DNA of 64,000 nt, from positions 1,797,540 through 1,861,539 of the forward strand of contig NZ_CAKAKL010000001.1 in assembly GCF_916619195.1 (NCBI RefSeq), in the 5' to 3' direction. Both the position numbers and the translations under genes were made by a program. Origin of the DNA: Inquilinus sp. Marseille-Q2685 (GTDB lineage: Bacteria > Pseudomonadota > Alphaproteobacteria > DSM-16000 > Inquilinaceae). The notes below the pieces were generated by a model, which did not search any database, was not told the DNA's origin, and saw nothing but the letters and a program-made list of their open reading frames with translations. Positions 26,097 to 34,725 of the stretch are shown here, piece after piece. Position 1 is the first letter of the stretch. Each line of letters opens with the position of its first letter.

Positions 26097-26495
26097 CTAC
26101 ACTCCGAGCCCGAGCTGTGCTCGGACTACAGCCTGGTCGATCACGGACCATACGTCTTCGATCTTTCCGTCGGCGAACCGATAAAAGACGTTCTCGGCAA
26201 AGGACACGCGCCTGCCGTTGACGGCCAGGCCGAACAATTCGCCTTTGGGCGTGCAATCAAAAAGCAGCCTGGCCCCGACGACGGGAGGATCGGAAACGAG
26301 AACGTCGATGTTGAAAACCAGATCTGGGATTGCCGCGACGTCGCCTTCGAGCATCTTCCTATAGCCACCTAGGCCGACCGTCTTGCCGTTGTATCGGGCC
26401 TCGTCGGCGACGTGGTCCCCCAGGCGCGCCCAATCCCGCCGGTTCAGGCAATCTACGTACGCCCGATATCTCTCCAGGAGTTCTAGCTTCGTCAT
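26097..26495 (-). CDS. SnoaL-like (NTF2-fold) protein
   Basis: This is a soluble 132-aa protein of SnoaL-like/ester-cyclase type. It opens with LLERYRAYVDCLNRRDW and contains GLGGYRKMLEGDVAAIPDLVFNI, then GRRVSFAENVFYRFADGKIEDVW, the family's typical order. NTF2-fold proteins of this class are small hydrolases, isomerases or binding proteins. Lying between two Asp-nucleophile hydrolases, it may act on the same xenobiotic or terpenoid-like substrate; limonene-1,2-epoxide hydrolases have a related fold, but their catalytic Asp-Arg-Asp set is not evident. Confidence 0.82.
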   Translation of the reverse strand: MTKLELLERYRAYVDCLNRRDWARLGDHVADEARYNGKTVGLGGYRKMLEGDVAAIPDLVFNIDVLVSDPPVVGARLLFDCTPKGELFGLAVNGRRVSFAENVFYRFADGKIEDVWSVIDQAVVRAQLGLGV

Positions 26496-26549
26496 TCGTT
26501 CATTCCCGAATTTCCGAATGCGGCGGCCTGCGGAACTGGAAAGCCGGCT

Positions 26550-27689
26550 TCAGGGCCGCTCCCCAGATACGGTGGCAATGAAGGCCCGAAGGTCGGCCAG
26601 CATGAGCTCCGGTTGCTCCAGGGCCGCGAAATGGCCGCCCGCGGGCATGTCGCTCCAGTGAACGACGTTGTAGGTCTTCTCGACGAGCGAACGCGGCGTC
26701 GGCAGAAATACGGGGTCGGGGAACGCGGCGATGCCGGCGGGTACTCGTATGCGCGAGCCCGAAGGAAACCGATCCGATCGCTCCAGGCGCTTGCCGTGAT
26801 ATATCCAAGTCGCCGTAACAACCGACGACGGGGCGAGGTAAAGCATGATGTTGGTGAGCAATTCTTCTTCAGAAAATTTGCTCCAAATGTCCGGGCTGCC
26901 GTCGGCACGCTTCGGCAGATCTGCCCATTGCCCAAATTTTTCAAGTATCCACCCGGCGACGCCAACGGGACTGTCGGCCATCGCTACTCCCAGCGTCTGT
27001 GGTCGAGTTTCCTGCTCGTGATTGTAGCCGGTCTCCCAATCGAGGATTTCGTTACGGCGAGAGATCAGATCCTTTTCCTCTGCAGTCGTCGGAGTGACGT
27101 CTTCGGCGACGACGTAGACCATGTTGATGTGAAATCCGAGTAATGCGTCGGGTTGCGTGTAGGCCATCCAGCTCGCGATGTGGGCGCCCCAGTCTCCACC
27201 CTGAACGATATAGCGGGACTGTCCGAACAACCTGACCATGAGCCCGTGCATGAGGTCTGCGGCGCGACGGGGACCGATGATGCCGGTGATCGGCTTGGAA
27301 AAGACGAAACCCGGGAGCGACGGAACGACAACATCGTGTCCGTCCGTCGCGAGGGGCTCCAGGAGCTGCTCGAATTCGAGGAACGATCCCGGCCAACCAT
27401 GGAGAAGAAGAACGGGCGGCTTTGACCCGTTCCCCCGCACATGGAGGAAATGGATGCGCTCGCCTTCGATGTCGGTTGTGAAGTGGGGCAGCCGATTGAG
27501 GCGCCGTTCGGCTATGCGCCAATCGTAGGCGTCACGCCAGTAGGCCACGAGCCGCTTCAGGTCTTTGATACCTACGCCCGATTTCCAACCTCCCGCATCC
27601 GGGAGCTGGCTCCAATCGTACGCTTGGACCTTTGCTTTAATGGCGGCGAGGCGTTCGTCGCGAATTGCAATGGTGAAGGGCGAGATCAT
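26550..27689 (-). CDS. Epoxide hydrolase family protein (EHN domain plus alpha/beta hydrolase)
   Basis: This is a soluble 379-aa protein. The N-terminal epoxide-hydrolase domain spans about residues 1-105 (DERLAAIKAKV...WRDAYDWRIAERRLNRLPHF). The hydrolase core follows with oxyanion motif HGWPGS, nucleophile elbow GGDWGAH and catalytic His in GGHFAALEQPE. The ATG at 27689 is set by AGGAGAAG seven bases upstream. It diverges from the HxlR gene, whose product probably controls the set. A paralogue with a Tat signal lies at 42301-43584. Confidence 0.93.
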   Translation of the reverse strand: MISPFTIAIRDERLAAIKAKVQAYDWSQLPDAGGWKSGVGIKDLKRLVAYWRDAYDWRIAERRLNRLPHFTTDIEGERIHFLHVRGNGSKPPVLLLHGWPGSFLEFEQLLEPLATDGHDVVVPSLPGFVFSKPITGIIGPRRAADLMHGLMVRLFGQSRYIVQGGDWGAHIASWMAYTQPDALLGFHINMVYVVAEDVTPTTAEEKDLISRRNEILDWETGYNHEQETRPQTLGVAMADSPVGVAGWILEKFGQWADLPKRADGSPDIWSKFSEEELLTNIMLYLAPSSVVTATWIYHGKRLERSDRFPSGSRIRVPAGIAAFPDPVFLPTPRSLVEKTYNVVHWSDMPAGGHFAALEQPELMLADLRAFIATVSGERP

Positions 27690-27856
27690 TATCTTCTCCT
27701 GATCCGCTTCGCATGTGCGGAAGAGTAGGGCTAGGTAACGCCTGCATCCTGCCCCCCGCCGCGAGCATTCATGACCGCTCACGGAAACGTCTCTTTCGGA
27801 CGAAAAGATAGACGCCTATTGTGGACGCAGGGAGTACGCACAAACAGAACATGTAG

Positions 27857-27870
27857 TATCATGGATGATA
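27857..27870. promoter_or_regulatory. Palindrome TATCAT-GG-ATGATA between epoxide hydrolase and HxlR genes
   Basis: TATCAT and ATGATA flank GG, and an outer GAACA (27847-27851) and TGTTC (27870-27874) extend the symmetry. It overlaps the proposed ATG of the HxlR gene, which would fit autorepression. Confidence 0.5.
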
Positions 27871-28265
27871 GTGTTCCCCGTCGGGTGAGACGGCGGACGG
27901 CCGGCCGGACCGGTTGCGCGGTCGAAGCGACGCTGTCGGTCATCGGCGGACTTTGGAAGCCCGTCTTGGTCTTTCATCTGCTACAAGGCAAACTACGCTT
28001 CAATGCCCTGTGTCGCGCCACTCCCTCGGCCACGCCGCGAATGATCACCCTGCAGCTGCGCGAGCTCGAGGCGGACGGGATCGTCAAGAGGACCGTGTTC
28101 CCCGAAGTTCCTCCGAAGGTGGAATACGAGTTGACCGAACTCGGCCAATCGCTCGCGCCCGTGCTGCTGAGCATGCGCGATTGGGGAGAGAGGCTCAAAG
28201 AATCAGAGGCGGCAGGCTCGTCAAGGGGGCTCGGCACAGAACCAGCGCGAAACAGTTCTCGATGA
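27861..28265 (+). CDS. HxlR-family transcriptional regulator
   Basis: This is a 134-aa winged-helix regulator. CAVEATLSVIGGLWKPVLVFHLLQG, RFNALCRATPSATPRMITLQL and EVPPKVEYELTELG give the full HxlR core, with a cysteine in the N-terminal region (CAVEAT) where many family members sense oxidants. ATG 27861 leaves a 20-residue basic leader; an ATG at 27771 would add 30 residues, and neither has a clear ribosome site. It is divergent from the hydrolase set and is its likely regulator. Confidence 0.85.
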   Translation: MDDSVPRRVRRRTAGRTGCAVEATLSVIGGLWKPVLVFHLLQGKLRFNALCRATPSATPRMITLQLRELEADGIVKRTVFPEVPPKVEYELTELGQSLAPVLLSMRDWGERLKESEAAGSSRGLGTEPARNSSR

Positions 28266-28460
28266 CCACACCTGAACACGAGCCGGGCGGCGGTTCGCTA
28301 TGCGTGTGTCTCGAGCGCCGGAGCCAATGCCGCTTTCCGCCCCTTGCGGACGATCGGGCGCTTGCTGATGCACGTCCCGGAACAGGCGGATGCCGCGCAC
28401 TGCCTGCCGGCCCCCTGCGGACGAGATACGCAAAGTTCAGTTGCGTTAACTCGCGGCTTT

Positions 28461-28482
28461 GTTCATGATATGTTCCATGAAC
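28461..28482. promoter_or_regulatory. Dyad GTTCATG-N8-CATGAAC at the start of the 28477 gene
   Basis: Perfect 7-bp arms overlap the start codon; a second overlapping symmetry ATGTTC-CAT-GAACAT shares the right half. It may be an operator or a start-site hairpin. Confidence 0.45.
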
Positions 28483-29214
28483 ATGGCGCCATCCGCCCCC
28501 GATCCGGCACTCTCCGAACCGGCCGATCCCCATCAGGAGCGGGCGGAGCGGCACGGCCGGATGCTGGCGCGGCTCGGCGAGCTCGCCCTCGGGCTGGCCG
28601 AGGCGGTGCAGGGCCAGGCCGTGGAGGCCGCGCGCCGGCCGCCGGAGGACGACGCCGCCGACCGCACCCGCGGGCTCGGCCTGGTGTTCGCCCGCCTGTC
28701 CTACGAGGTGCGCCAGACCGTGGCGCTGGAGGCCCGGCTGGCAGCGGACAGTCAGAAGGCGGCGGTCGAGCGGGACACCGCCGCGGCGCAGGACCGCTGG
28801 CGCCGGCGGCGCAACCTGGTCCGGCGCATCCTGAAGGAGGCGATCGAGGCCGAGGAGGCCGCCGAAGCCGAGGCCTGCGAGCTGGACGTCGACGAGCAGG
28901 ATCGGCGCGACGACCTGCTGCACGAGCTGGACCGCCGGCTGCAGGACGACACCGCCGAGGACATCGGCGACCTGCCGGTCGGCGAGGTCGTCGCCCGGTT
29001 CTGCCGGGAGCTCGACATCGCGCCGGACTGGAGCCGGTGGCGGGCCGAGACCTGGGCGGTCGAGGAGAGCGGGCATCCCCAATCACCTTATCCCCGGCCG
29101 CCCTTCGCCCGGCCGCCCGACGCCAAGCCTGAGGAAGCGGACGCCCCGGCGGAACCCGGGCACCCCCGACCTTCGGCCGTCGGACCGCTGCCCGAAAAGC
29201 CCGACAGCAGTTGA
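28477..29214 (+). CDS. Uncharacterised acidic, helix-rich protein (paralogue of the partial gene at 63642-64000)
   Basis: I do not recognise a family. The product is about 245 aa with no signal peptide or membrane segment. Residues 12-160 are rich in Ala, Arg and Glu with heptad-like spacing (RRRRNLVRRILKEAIEAEEAAEAE), suggesting long helices or coiled coil. A short module DRRLQDDTAEDIGDLPVGEV then FCRELDIAPDW closes the helical part, and a Pro-rich tail of about 50 residues ends the chain. The same module order recurs in the partial protein at the right edge. ATG 28477 or 28483 are equally possible. Confidence 0.65.
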   Translation: MNMAPSAPDPALSEPADPHQERAERHGRMLARLGELALGLAEAVQGQAVEAARRPPEDDAADRTRGLGLVFARLSYEVRQTVALEARLAADSQKAAVERDTAAAQDRWRRRRNLVRRILKEAIEAEEAAEAEACELDVDEQDRRDDLLHELDRRLQDDTAEDIGDLPVGEVVARFCRELDIAPDWSRWRAETWAVEESGHPQSPYPRPPFARPPDAKPEEADAPAEPGHPRPSAVGPLPEKPDSS

Positions 29215-29253
29215 GCTGCCGCAGCCGAGACCGGCTGCCCCGACCGGGAAGCC

Positions 29254-29351
29254 GTCATGGCGAGCCCCGCAGGGGCGTGGCCATCCAGCGGCACGGCCCC
29301 CCGGATCCCCGCGCCTGCCGAATCAAGTCCGAGGGGCGCACCCGCGATGAC
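29254..29351. repeat. REP-like palindromic intergenic repeat, family A copy 3 (degenerate)
   Basis: The left half, GTCATGGCGAGCCCCGCAGG onward, is nearly identical to copy 1, while the right half has drifted before ending CGCGATGAC. It lies between convergent genes. Confidence 0.65.
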
Positions 29352-29378
29352 GAGGATGCCGGCCCAAGGCCGCCAGTC

Positions 29379-30299
29379 TCAGGCTCGGCCGGCGGGCTCC
29401 CGCCGCGACGCCTGCAGGTCCTGGATCAGGAGCTGCGCCGCGCGGGAGACGGTGACGCCCTTGCGGGTCACGATCTCGAACGGCGCGTCATACGACAGGA
29501 GAGCCGGCAACAGCTGGTACAGCCGGCCCTCCGCCTGCCATGGCGCCGCATAATGGGTCGGCAGGAACCCGATATAGCCTCCGGACAGGATCAGGATCGC
29601 CTGCGCCTCCATGCAGTCGACCGTGGCCGCTGCCGATGCCTCGGACAGGCCCAGCCGTCCCAGGTCGCTGAGGTTCCAGTAGCCGCGCGTGATCAGCCGC
29701 TCGCGCCGGATCTCGGCCAGGACGTCCGGGCTGTCCGGGGCGCCGAACAGCCGGTGACCGGCGCCGCAGTAGCACACCTGCTTCTCGCGGTAGAGCGGCG
29801 TGTAGACCAGTCCGGCGATGTGGCGCGGGAAGGCGCTGACCACAAGGTCCAGCTGCCCGTCCAGCAGCCGCTGCTCCAGCCGCGCCGGCGTGTCGATCGC
29901 CAGATGCAGGTGCACCCGGTGGTCGCGGCCGCCGAAGCGGCGCAGCCCGTCGATCACGGGTGATCCCGGATCGCCGGCCGTGGCGTCGACCAGCCCGATA
30001 TGCAGGTCGCCCGCCAGCCGGGCGTCCAGGGCCAGGGCCTCGGTCCGGAAGCTCTCCACCGCATCGAGCAGGCGGCGCGCCGCGTCGTAGACCGCCCGCC
30101 CCTTCTCGGTCAGCCGGAAGCCGGAGCGGCCGCGCTCGCACAGCCGGGCGCCGAGCCGCCGCTCCAGCTGCGCCATCTGGGTCGAGACGGTGGAGGCGCC
30201 GAGGTTCAGCGCCGCCTGCGCCGCGGCGAAGCCTCCGGCATCGGCCACGGTGACGAAGATTCGCAGCAGCCGCAGCTCGACATCTGATACGTTCTTCAT
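29379..30299 (-). CDS. LysR-family transcriptional regulator
   Basis: This is a 306-aa regulator. Residues about 7-66 form the LysR helix-turn-helix (LLRIFVTVADAGGFAAAQAALNLGASTVSTQMAQLERRLG), followed by a periplasmic-binding-fold effector domain (LHIGLVDATAGDP onward). It diverges from the amidinohydrolase/aminotransferase/ABC operon with 117 bases between, the classic arrangement for a LysR activator of that operon. The effector is presumably the imported compound or a breakdown product. Confidence 0.92.
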   Translation of the reverse strand: MKNVSDVELRLLRIFVTVADAGGFAAAQAALNLGASTVSTQMAQLERRLGARLCERGRSGFRLTEKGRAVYDAARRLLDAVESFRTEALALDARLAGDLHIGLVDATAGDPGSPVIDGLRRFGGRDHRVHLHLAIDTPARLEQRLLDGQLDLVVSAFPRHIAGLVYTPLYREKQVCYCGAGHRLFGAPDSPDVLAEIRRERLITRGYWNLSDLGRLGLSEASAAATVDCMEAQAILILSGGYIGFLPTHYAAPWQAEGRLYQLLPALLSYDAPFEIVTRKGVTVSRAAQLLIQDLQASRREPAGRA

Positions 30300-30369
30300 G
30301 GCGACGAGATTACATCGAGAAACTGCGAAGTGAACGTCGCGACGCCGCTATTTTTCAGCGCCGTGACAT

Positions 30370-30387
30370 TTGCCATCCTTCCGGCAA
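30370..30387. promoter_or_regulatory. Dyad TTGCC-N8-GGCAA upstream of the amidinohydrolase operon
   Basis: An 18-bp interrupted palindrome lies 30 bases ahead of the GTG start in the LysR/operon intergenic region. Its position suits a LysR-type half-site pair, although the strict T-N11-A pattern is not exact. Confidence 0.4.
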
Positions 30388-30416
30388 CGAAACGGTGACG
30401 AACAGCGAGGCCTCGC

Positions 30417-31271
30417 GTGACCTGGACCCTGGATTCCGAGACCGGCGTGCTGCGCGACGTGCTGCTGGCGACGCCGGAGCACTATGCCTGGCAGCCGACC
30501 AACAGCATCGCCCGGGCCACGCTGGAGGCCGGGTCGGCCTATGACCACCAGCGGGTGCAGGGCCAGTACCGGCAGATGGTCGATGCGCTGGAGAGCGCCG
30601 GCGTCACCTGCCACTACCTGAAGACCGAGCCGCACCTGCCCTATCAGGTCTACACCCGGGATTCGAGCCAGGTGACGCCCTGGGGCCCGGTGGTGACCCA
30701 GCTGTTCCGCCCGCAGCGGCGCGGCGAATACGCCTCGGTGATCGAGTTCTATCAGCAGCATGGCGGCATCTGGCGCTACTCCACCGACGGCACGCTGGAA
30801 GGCGGCGACATCCACATCATCCGCCCCGGGCTGGTGCTGATCGGCAGCTCCGGCGAGCGCACCAACGAGGCCGGCGCCCGGCAGTTCGCCCGCTGGTTCG
30901 AGGCCGAGGGCTGGGAAGCGCGGGTCGAGCCTTTCCCCGAGCATTTCCTGCATCTCGACGTGATCTTCTGCATGGCCGCGGACGGCTTGGCCGTGGCCTG
31001 CACGGACGTGCTGGACGACGGCCTGCTGGACTGGCTGCGCGGCCATCGCATCAAGCTGATCGACGTCACCTACAAGGAGGTGATGCGGATGGGCTGCAAC
31101 CTGCTGGCCCTGGGCCGCGACCGGGTGCTGTCGCCGAAGCACAGCGCCCGGGTGAACGCCGCGCTGCGGGCCGAGGGGCTGGACGTGCTGGAGCCCGAGT
31201 TGGACCTGCTGGCGGCCGGCGGCGGCAGCATCCACTGCATGACCATGCCGCTGAAGCGCGATCCGGTATAA
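30417..31271 (+). CDS. Amidinohydrolase/amidinotransferase-superfamily enzyme (dimethylarginine dimethylaminohydrolase-like)
   Basis: This is a soluble enzyme of 284 aa, the size of DDAH-type guanidino hydrolases. Superfamily residues are visible: TRDSSQ and EGGD for guanidinium binding, HLDVIFC with the catalytic His, and the nucleophilic Cys at about 274 in GSIHCMTMPL. Such enzymes hydrolyse N-methylated arginines, arginine or agmatine-like guanidines. GTG start with GCGAGG six bases upstream. It is first in an operon with an aminotransferase and a Pot-type transporter, suggesting uptake and breakdown of a guanidino compound. Confidence 0.85.
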   Translation: MTWTLDSETGVLRDVLLATPEHYAWQPTNSIARATLEAGSAYDHQRVQGQYRQMVDALESAGVTCHYLKTEPHLPYQVYTRDSSQVTPWGPVVTQLFRPQRRGEYASVIEFYQQHGGIWRYSTDGTLEGGDIHIIRPGLVLIGSSGERTNEAGARQFARWFEAEGWEARVEPFPEHFLHLDVIFCMAADGLAVACTDVLDDGLLDWLRGHRIKLIDVTYKEVMRMGCNLLALGRDRVLSPKHSARVNAALRAEGLDVLEPELDLLAAGGGSIHCMTMPLKRDPV

Positions 31272-31280
31272 TCAGGGCCG

Positions 31281-32456
31281 ATGACGACGCTCAATCCCCT
31301 CCTCGCCGCCGTGGCGGCGCCGCCGATCGCCGAGGCCCAGCGCTGGGTCGAAGGCCGCAGCTTCCCGGCCGACCGGCCGCTGATCGACCTGGCCCAGGCC
31401 GTGCCGGGCTATGCCCCGCCGGAGGCGCTGACGGCGCATCTGGCGGAGCGGCTGCGCGACCCCGCCGTGCACCGCTACACCGCGATCCTCGGCCTGCCCG
31501 AGCTGCGCGCGGCGCTGGCGGCGCGCTTCGCCCGCTACTACGGCGGCGCCATCGGCCCGCAGAACCTGGCGATCACCGCCGGCTGCAACCAGGCCTTCTG
31601 CCTGGCCATGGCGGCGCTGGCCCGGCCGGGCGATCAGGTGGTGCTGCCCCTGCCCTATTACTTCAACCACCGGATGTGGCTGGACGCGACGGGGATCGAG
31701 GCGCTGCACCCGGCCTTCCGGCCCGACGCCGGCGGCGTGCCGGATGTGGACGAGGTCGCGCGGCTGATCACCGACCGCACCCGCGCCATCGTGCTGGTGA
31801 CGCCGAACAACCCGACCGGCGCGATCTATCCCGCCGGGACGCTGCGCGCCTTCTACGACCTGGCGAAGCGCCGCGGCATCGCCCTGGTGCTGGACGAGAC
31901 CTATATCGACTTCCTGCCGACCGACGCCCGGCCGCACGACCTGTTCGAGGATCCGGACTGGGGCTCGACGGTGGTGCACCTCTACAGCTTCTCCAAGGTC
32001 TTCGCGATCACCGGGCACCGCGTCGGGTCCATCACCGCCGGGCCGGCGCTGATGGCGCAGGTCGAGAAGGCGATGGACTGCGTCGCCATCTGCGCGCCGC
32101 GGATCGGCCAGGAGGCGGCGCTGTTCGGCCTGGAGCGGCTGGGCGGCTGGGTGCAGGGCAACACCGCGTCGATGCGCGAGCGCGCGACCGTGTTCCGCGC
32201 CGCCCTGTCGCAGCTGCAGGGCTGGCGCCTGGTCAGCCTGGGCGCCTTCTTCGCCTATCTCGAGCATCCGTTCCCGAGCCGCGATGCCGTCGCGGTGGCC
32301 CGCGGCCTGGCGCTGGAGCACAATCTGCTGACCCTGCCGGGCAGCATGTTCGGGCCGGGGCAGGACCGGTTCCTGCGCGTCGCCTTCGCCAATGTCGGCA
32401 GCGACGCGGCCCCTGTCGTCGCGGACCGGCTGACGGCCGCCCTGGCGTCGTCATAA
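31281..32456 (+). CDS. PLP-dependent class I/II aminotransferase
   Basis: This is a soluble aminotransferase of 391 aa. The fold-type I pattern is complete: TAGCNQAF for cofactor phosphate, TPNNPTG, LDETYIDF, and the Schiff-base lysine at 239 in SFSKVFAITGHR. The start is ten bases after the amidinohydrolase gene. In context it probably deaminates the product of that enzyme, for example a citrulline- or ornithine-like amino acid; a role with imported polyamine-like compounds is equally possible. Confidence 0.92.
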   Translation: MTTLNPLLAAVAAPPIAEAQRWVEGRSFPADRPLIDLAQAVPGYAPPEALTAHLAERLRDPAVHRYTAILGLPELRAALAARFARYYGGAIGPQNLAITAGCNQAFCLAMAALARPGDQVVLPLPYYFNHRMWLDATGIEALHPAFRPDAGGVPDVDEVARLITDRTRAIVLVTPNNPTGAIYPAGTLRAFYDLAKRRGIALVLDETYIDFLPTDARPHDLFEDPDWGSTVVHLYSFSKVFAITGHRVGSITAGPALMAQVEKAMDCVAICAPRIGQEAALFGLERLGGWVQGNTASMRERATVFRAALSQLQGWRLVSLGAFFAYLEHPFPSRDAVAVARGLALEHNLLTLPGSMFGPGQDRFLRVAFANVGSDAAPVVADRLTAALASS

Positions 32457-32475
32457 GAAAACACGAGGAGGTTTC

Positions 32476-33576
32476 ATGACCCGCGAGATCTATCGCTATT
32501 CCCCGAGCCGGCGGACGCTCCTGAAGCTGTCCGCCGCCGGCGCCGCCCTGGCCACGGTCGGCCGCGCGCCCTTCGTGCATGCGCAGGAGCGCAGCATCAA
32601 GATCGGCACCTATGGCGGCTATTTCGAGGAGAGCTTCGGCAAGCACGTCTTCCCGGAGTTCACCAAGGCCAGCGGCATCAAGGTCGAGGGCGTCGGCGAG
32701 CCGACCGGCGAGGCCTGGCTGGTGCAGCTGCAGACCGCGGCCAATGCCGGCGAGGCCCCGGCCGACGTGTCGATGATGGCCCAGGTGGCCATGCTGCGCG
32801 GCATCAAGTCCGGTCTGTGGCAGGCGCTGGACCCGGCGAAGATCCCGGGCGCCGAGAAGGTGTTCCCGGAGTTCATCAACAAATACGACGACGGCCGCAT
32901 CGCCGGCGTCGCGGCGGTGGCCTGGTTCATCACCCTCGTCACCAACACCGAGACCTATGCCGAGGCGCCGGCCAGCTGGGCGGCGCTGTGGGACAAGGCG
33001 AACGAGGGCAAGGTCGGCCTGATGGCGCTGGCCAGCAACTCCTTCCTGCTGGAGATCACCGCCCACACCTTCTTCGGCGGCAACACCGACATCCTGTCGA
33101 CCAATGAGGGCGTCGAGAAGGTGCTGGCCAAGCTGGCCGAGCTGAAGCCGAACGTGTCGCTGTGGTACCGCGACGAGGGCCAGTTCCAGAACGCCCTGCA
33201 GTCGGGCGAGATCCCGATGGGCGAGTACTATCACGACGTCACCGGCCTCGCGATCAAGGACGGCTTCCCGGTGCGCTCGACCTTCCCGAAGGAGGGCGGC
33301 GTGTCCGACCGCGGCTCCTGGGCCGTCAGCAAGGCGTCGAAGAAGCTGGAGGAGGCGCAGGTCTTCATCGACTTCATGTGCCAGCCGGCGCAGCAGGAGC
33401 TGCTGTCGCGCAAGGTCGGCACGGCGCCGATCGTGCCGCGTGAGATGCTGACCCTGTCGGCGGAGGAGTTCGCCGCCGTCTCCAGCGACATCAAGCCGAT
33501 CATCCCGGACTACAAGCTGTACACCGAACGCGGCGACTGGGTCGCGGAGAAGTGGACGGCGATGATCACCGGCTGA
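32476..33576 (+). CDS. ABC transporter substrate-binding protein, PotD/PotF type, Tat-exported
   Basis: This is a periplasmic binding protein of 366 aa. A Tat signal (SRRTLLKLSAAGAALA) ends near VHAQ, and the mature chain opens IKIGTYGGYFEESFGKHVFP, typical of polyamine/opine-type binding proteins. GAGGAGG lies ahead of the ATG. Tat export of a transporter binding protein implies folding before secretion. It feeds the permeases and ATPase downstream; a hairpin follows its stop. Confidence 0.92.
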   Translation: MTREIYRYSPSRRTLLKLSAAGAALATVGRAPFVHAQERSIKIGTYGGYFEESFGKHVFPEFTKASGIKVEGVGEPTGEAWLVQLQTAANAGEAPADVSMMAQVAMLRGIKSGLWQALDPAKIPGAEKVFPEFINKYDDGRIAGVAAVAWFITLVTNTETYAEAPASWAALWDKANEGKVGLMALASNSFLLEITAHTFFGGNTDILSTNEGVEKVLAKLAELKPNVSLWYRDEGQFQNALQSGEIPMGEYYHDVTGLAIKDGFPVRSTFPKEGGVSDRGSWAVSKASKKLEEAQVFIDFMCQPAQQELLSRKVGTAPIVPREMLTLSAEEFAAVSSDIKPIIPDYKLYTERGDWVAEKWTAMITG

Positions 33577-33586
33577 TAGAGAGCGC

Positions 33587-33615
33587 GCCCCGGCTGCGGA
33601 GCCCGCGGCCGGGGC
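33587..33615 (+). promoter_or_regulatory. Hairpin between binding-protein and ATPase genes
   Basis: GCCCCGGC (33587-33594) pairs with GCCGGGGC (33608-33615). There is no T-run, so it is more likely to stabilise or partly attenuate the mRNA after the binding-protein gene than to end it. Confidence 0.5.
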
Positions 33616-33643
33616 CTTACCTCCGAGACAGGACCCGCGCCGC

Positions 33644-34696
33644 ATGCACGAGCTCCGCCTCCAGGGCATCGCCAAGGATTACGGCCGGGTCACCGCCGTC
33701 ACCGATGTCGACCTGGCCGTCCCGGCCGGCAAGCTGGTCTGCTTCCTCGGCCCCTCGGGCTGCGGCAAGACCACGCTGCTGCGCATCATCGCCGGCCTGG
33801 AATCCCCGACCAAGGGCCAGCTGCTGCTGGACGGCCGCGACGTCACCCCGGTGCCGACGCACCAGCGCAACTTCGGCATGGTGTTCCAGTCCCTGGCGCT
33901 GTTCGACCACCTGACGGTCGGCGAGAACATCGCCTATGCCCTGCGCATCCGCGGCGCCGACAAGGCGACGCAGCGCAGGCGGGCGGAGGAGCTGCTGGCC
34001 ATGGTGCAGCTGCCCGGCGTGGCCGACCGCCACGTCTCGCAGCTGTCCGGCGGCCAGCGCCAGCGCGTCGCCATCGCCCGGGCGCTGGCGATCGACCCCA
34101 GCCTGTTCCTCCTGGACGAGCCGCTGTCGGCGCTGGACGCCAAGCTGCGCGAGGCGATGCAGATCGAGCTGCGGCAGCTGCAGCAGCGCCTGGGCGTCAC
34201 CACCATCCTGGTCACCCACGACCAGCGCGAGGCCATGACCATGGCCGACCTGATCGTGGTGATGGGCAACGGGCGGATCCAGCAGGCCGGCGCGCCGCTG
34301 GAGATCTATCGCCGCCCGGCCAACGCCTTCGTCGCCGACTTCATCGGCACCGGCAACCTGCTGCCGGTCCGGGTCGACGGCGGGGCCCTGCGCCTCGGCG
34401 ACGCGGTGCTGACCGCGAGCGAGGGGCTGGACGGGCTTCAGCCCGGCGCCGGCGCCACCCTGCTGGTCCGGCCGGAGGAGGTGCAGCTGCGCCCGGCCGG
34501 CGAGGCGGGCCCGAACCGGGTGGCGGGCACGGTCGACTTCGTGCGCGACGTCGGCAACTCGGTCGAAGTCTATGTCGATTGCGCCGGCACCCGCCTCGTC
34601 GCCGCCGCCGCGCGCAAGGATCTGCCCCCGATCGCGGCCGGCCAGACCGTGACGGTCGAGCTGCCGCCCGACTCCTGCGTGGTGCTGGCGGCATGA
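33644..34696 (+). CDS. Spermidine/putrescine-type ABC transporter ATP-binding protein (PotA-like)
   Basis: This is a cytoplasmic ATPase of 350 aa. Walker A GPSGCGKT (about residues 36-43), LSGGQRQRVAIARAL, Walker B LFLLDEPLSALDA and the H-loop VTHDQ are intact. A TOBE regulatory domain fills the C-terminal 110 residues (LLVRPEEVQLRPAGE). This is the PotA/CysA/FbpC architecture. It belongs with the Tat-exported binding protein and the two permeases that follow after a repeat element. Confidence 0.94.
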   Translation: MHELRLQGIAKDYGRVTAVTDVDLAVPAGKLVCFLGPSGCGKTTLLRIIAGLESPTKGQLLLDGRDVTPVPTHQRNFGMVFQSLALFDHLTVGENIAYALRIRGADKATQRRRAEELLAMVQLPGVADRHVSQLSGGQRQRVAIARALAIDPSLFLLDEPLSALDAKLREAMQIELRQLQQRLGVTTILVTHDQREAMTMADLIVVMGNGRIQQAGAPLEIYRRPANAFVADFIGTGNLLPVRVDGGALRLGDAVLTASEGLDGLQPGAGATLLVRPEEVQLRPAGEAGPNRVAGTVDFVRDVGNSVEVYVDCAGTRLVAAAARKDLPPIAAGQTVTVELPPDSCVVLAA

Positions 34697-34725
34697 CCGC
34701 GATGTCCCCGACCTCGGCGCCGCTG

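Noticed and set aside
30300..30416. Guanidine-type riboswitch before the amidinohydrolase operon
   Set aside because: The leader is too short and lacks the conserved stem-loop sequences; a LysR regulator already accounts for control.
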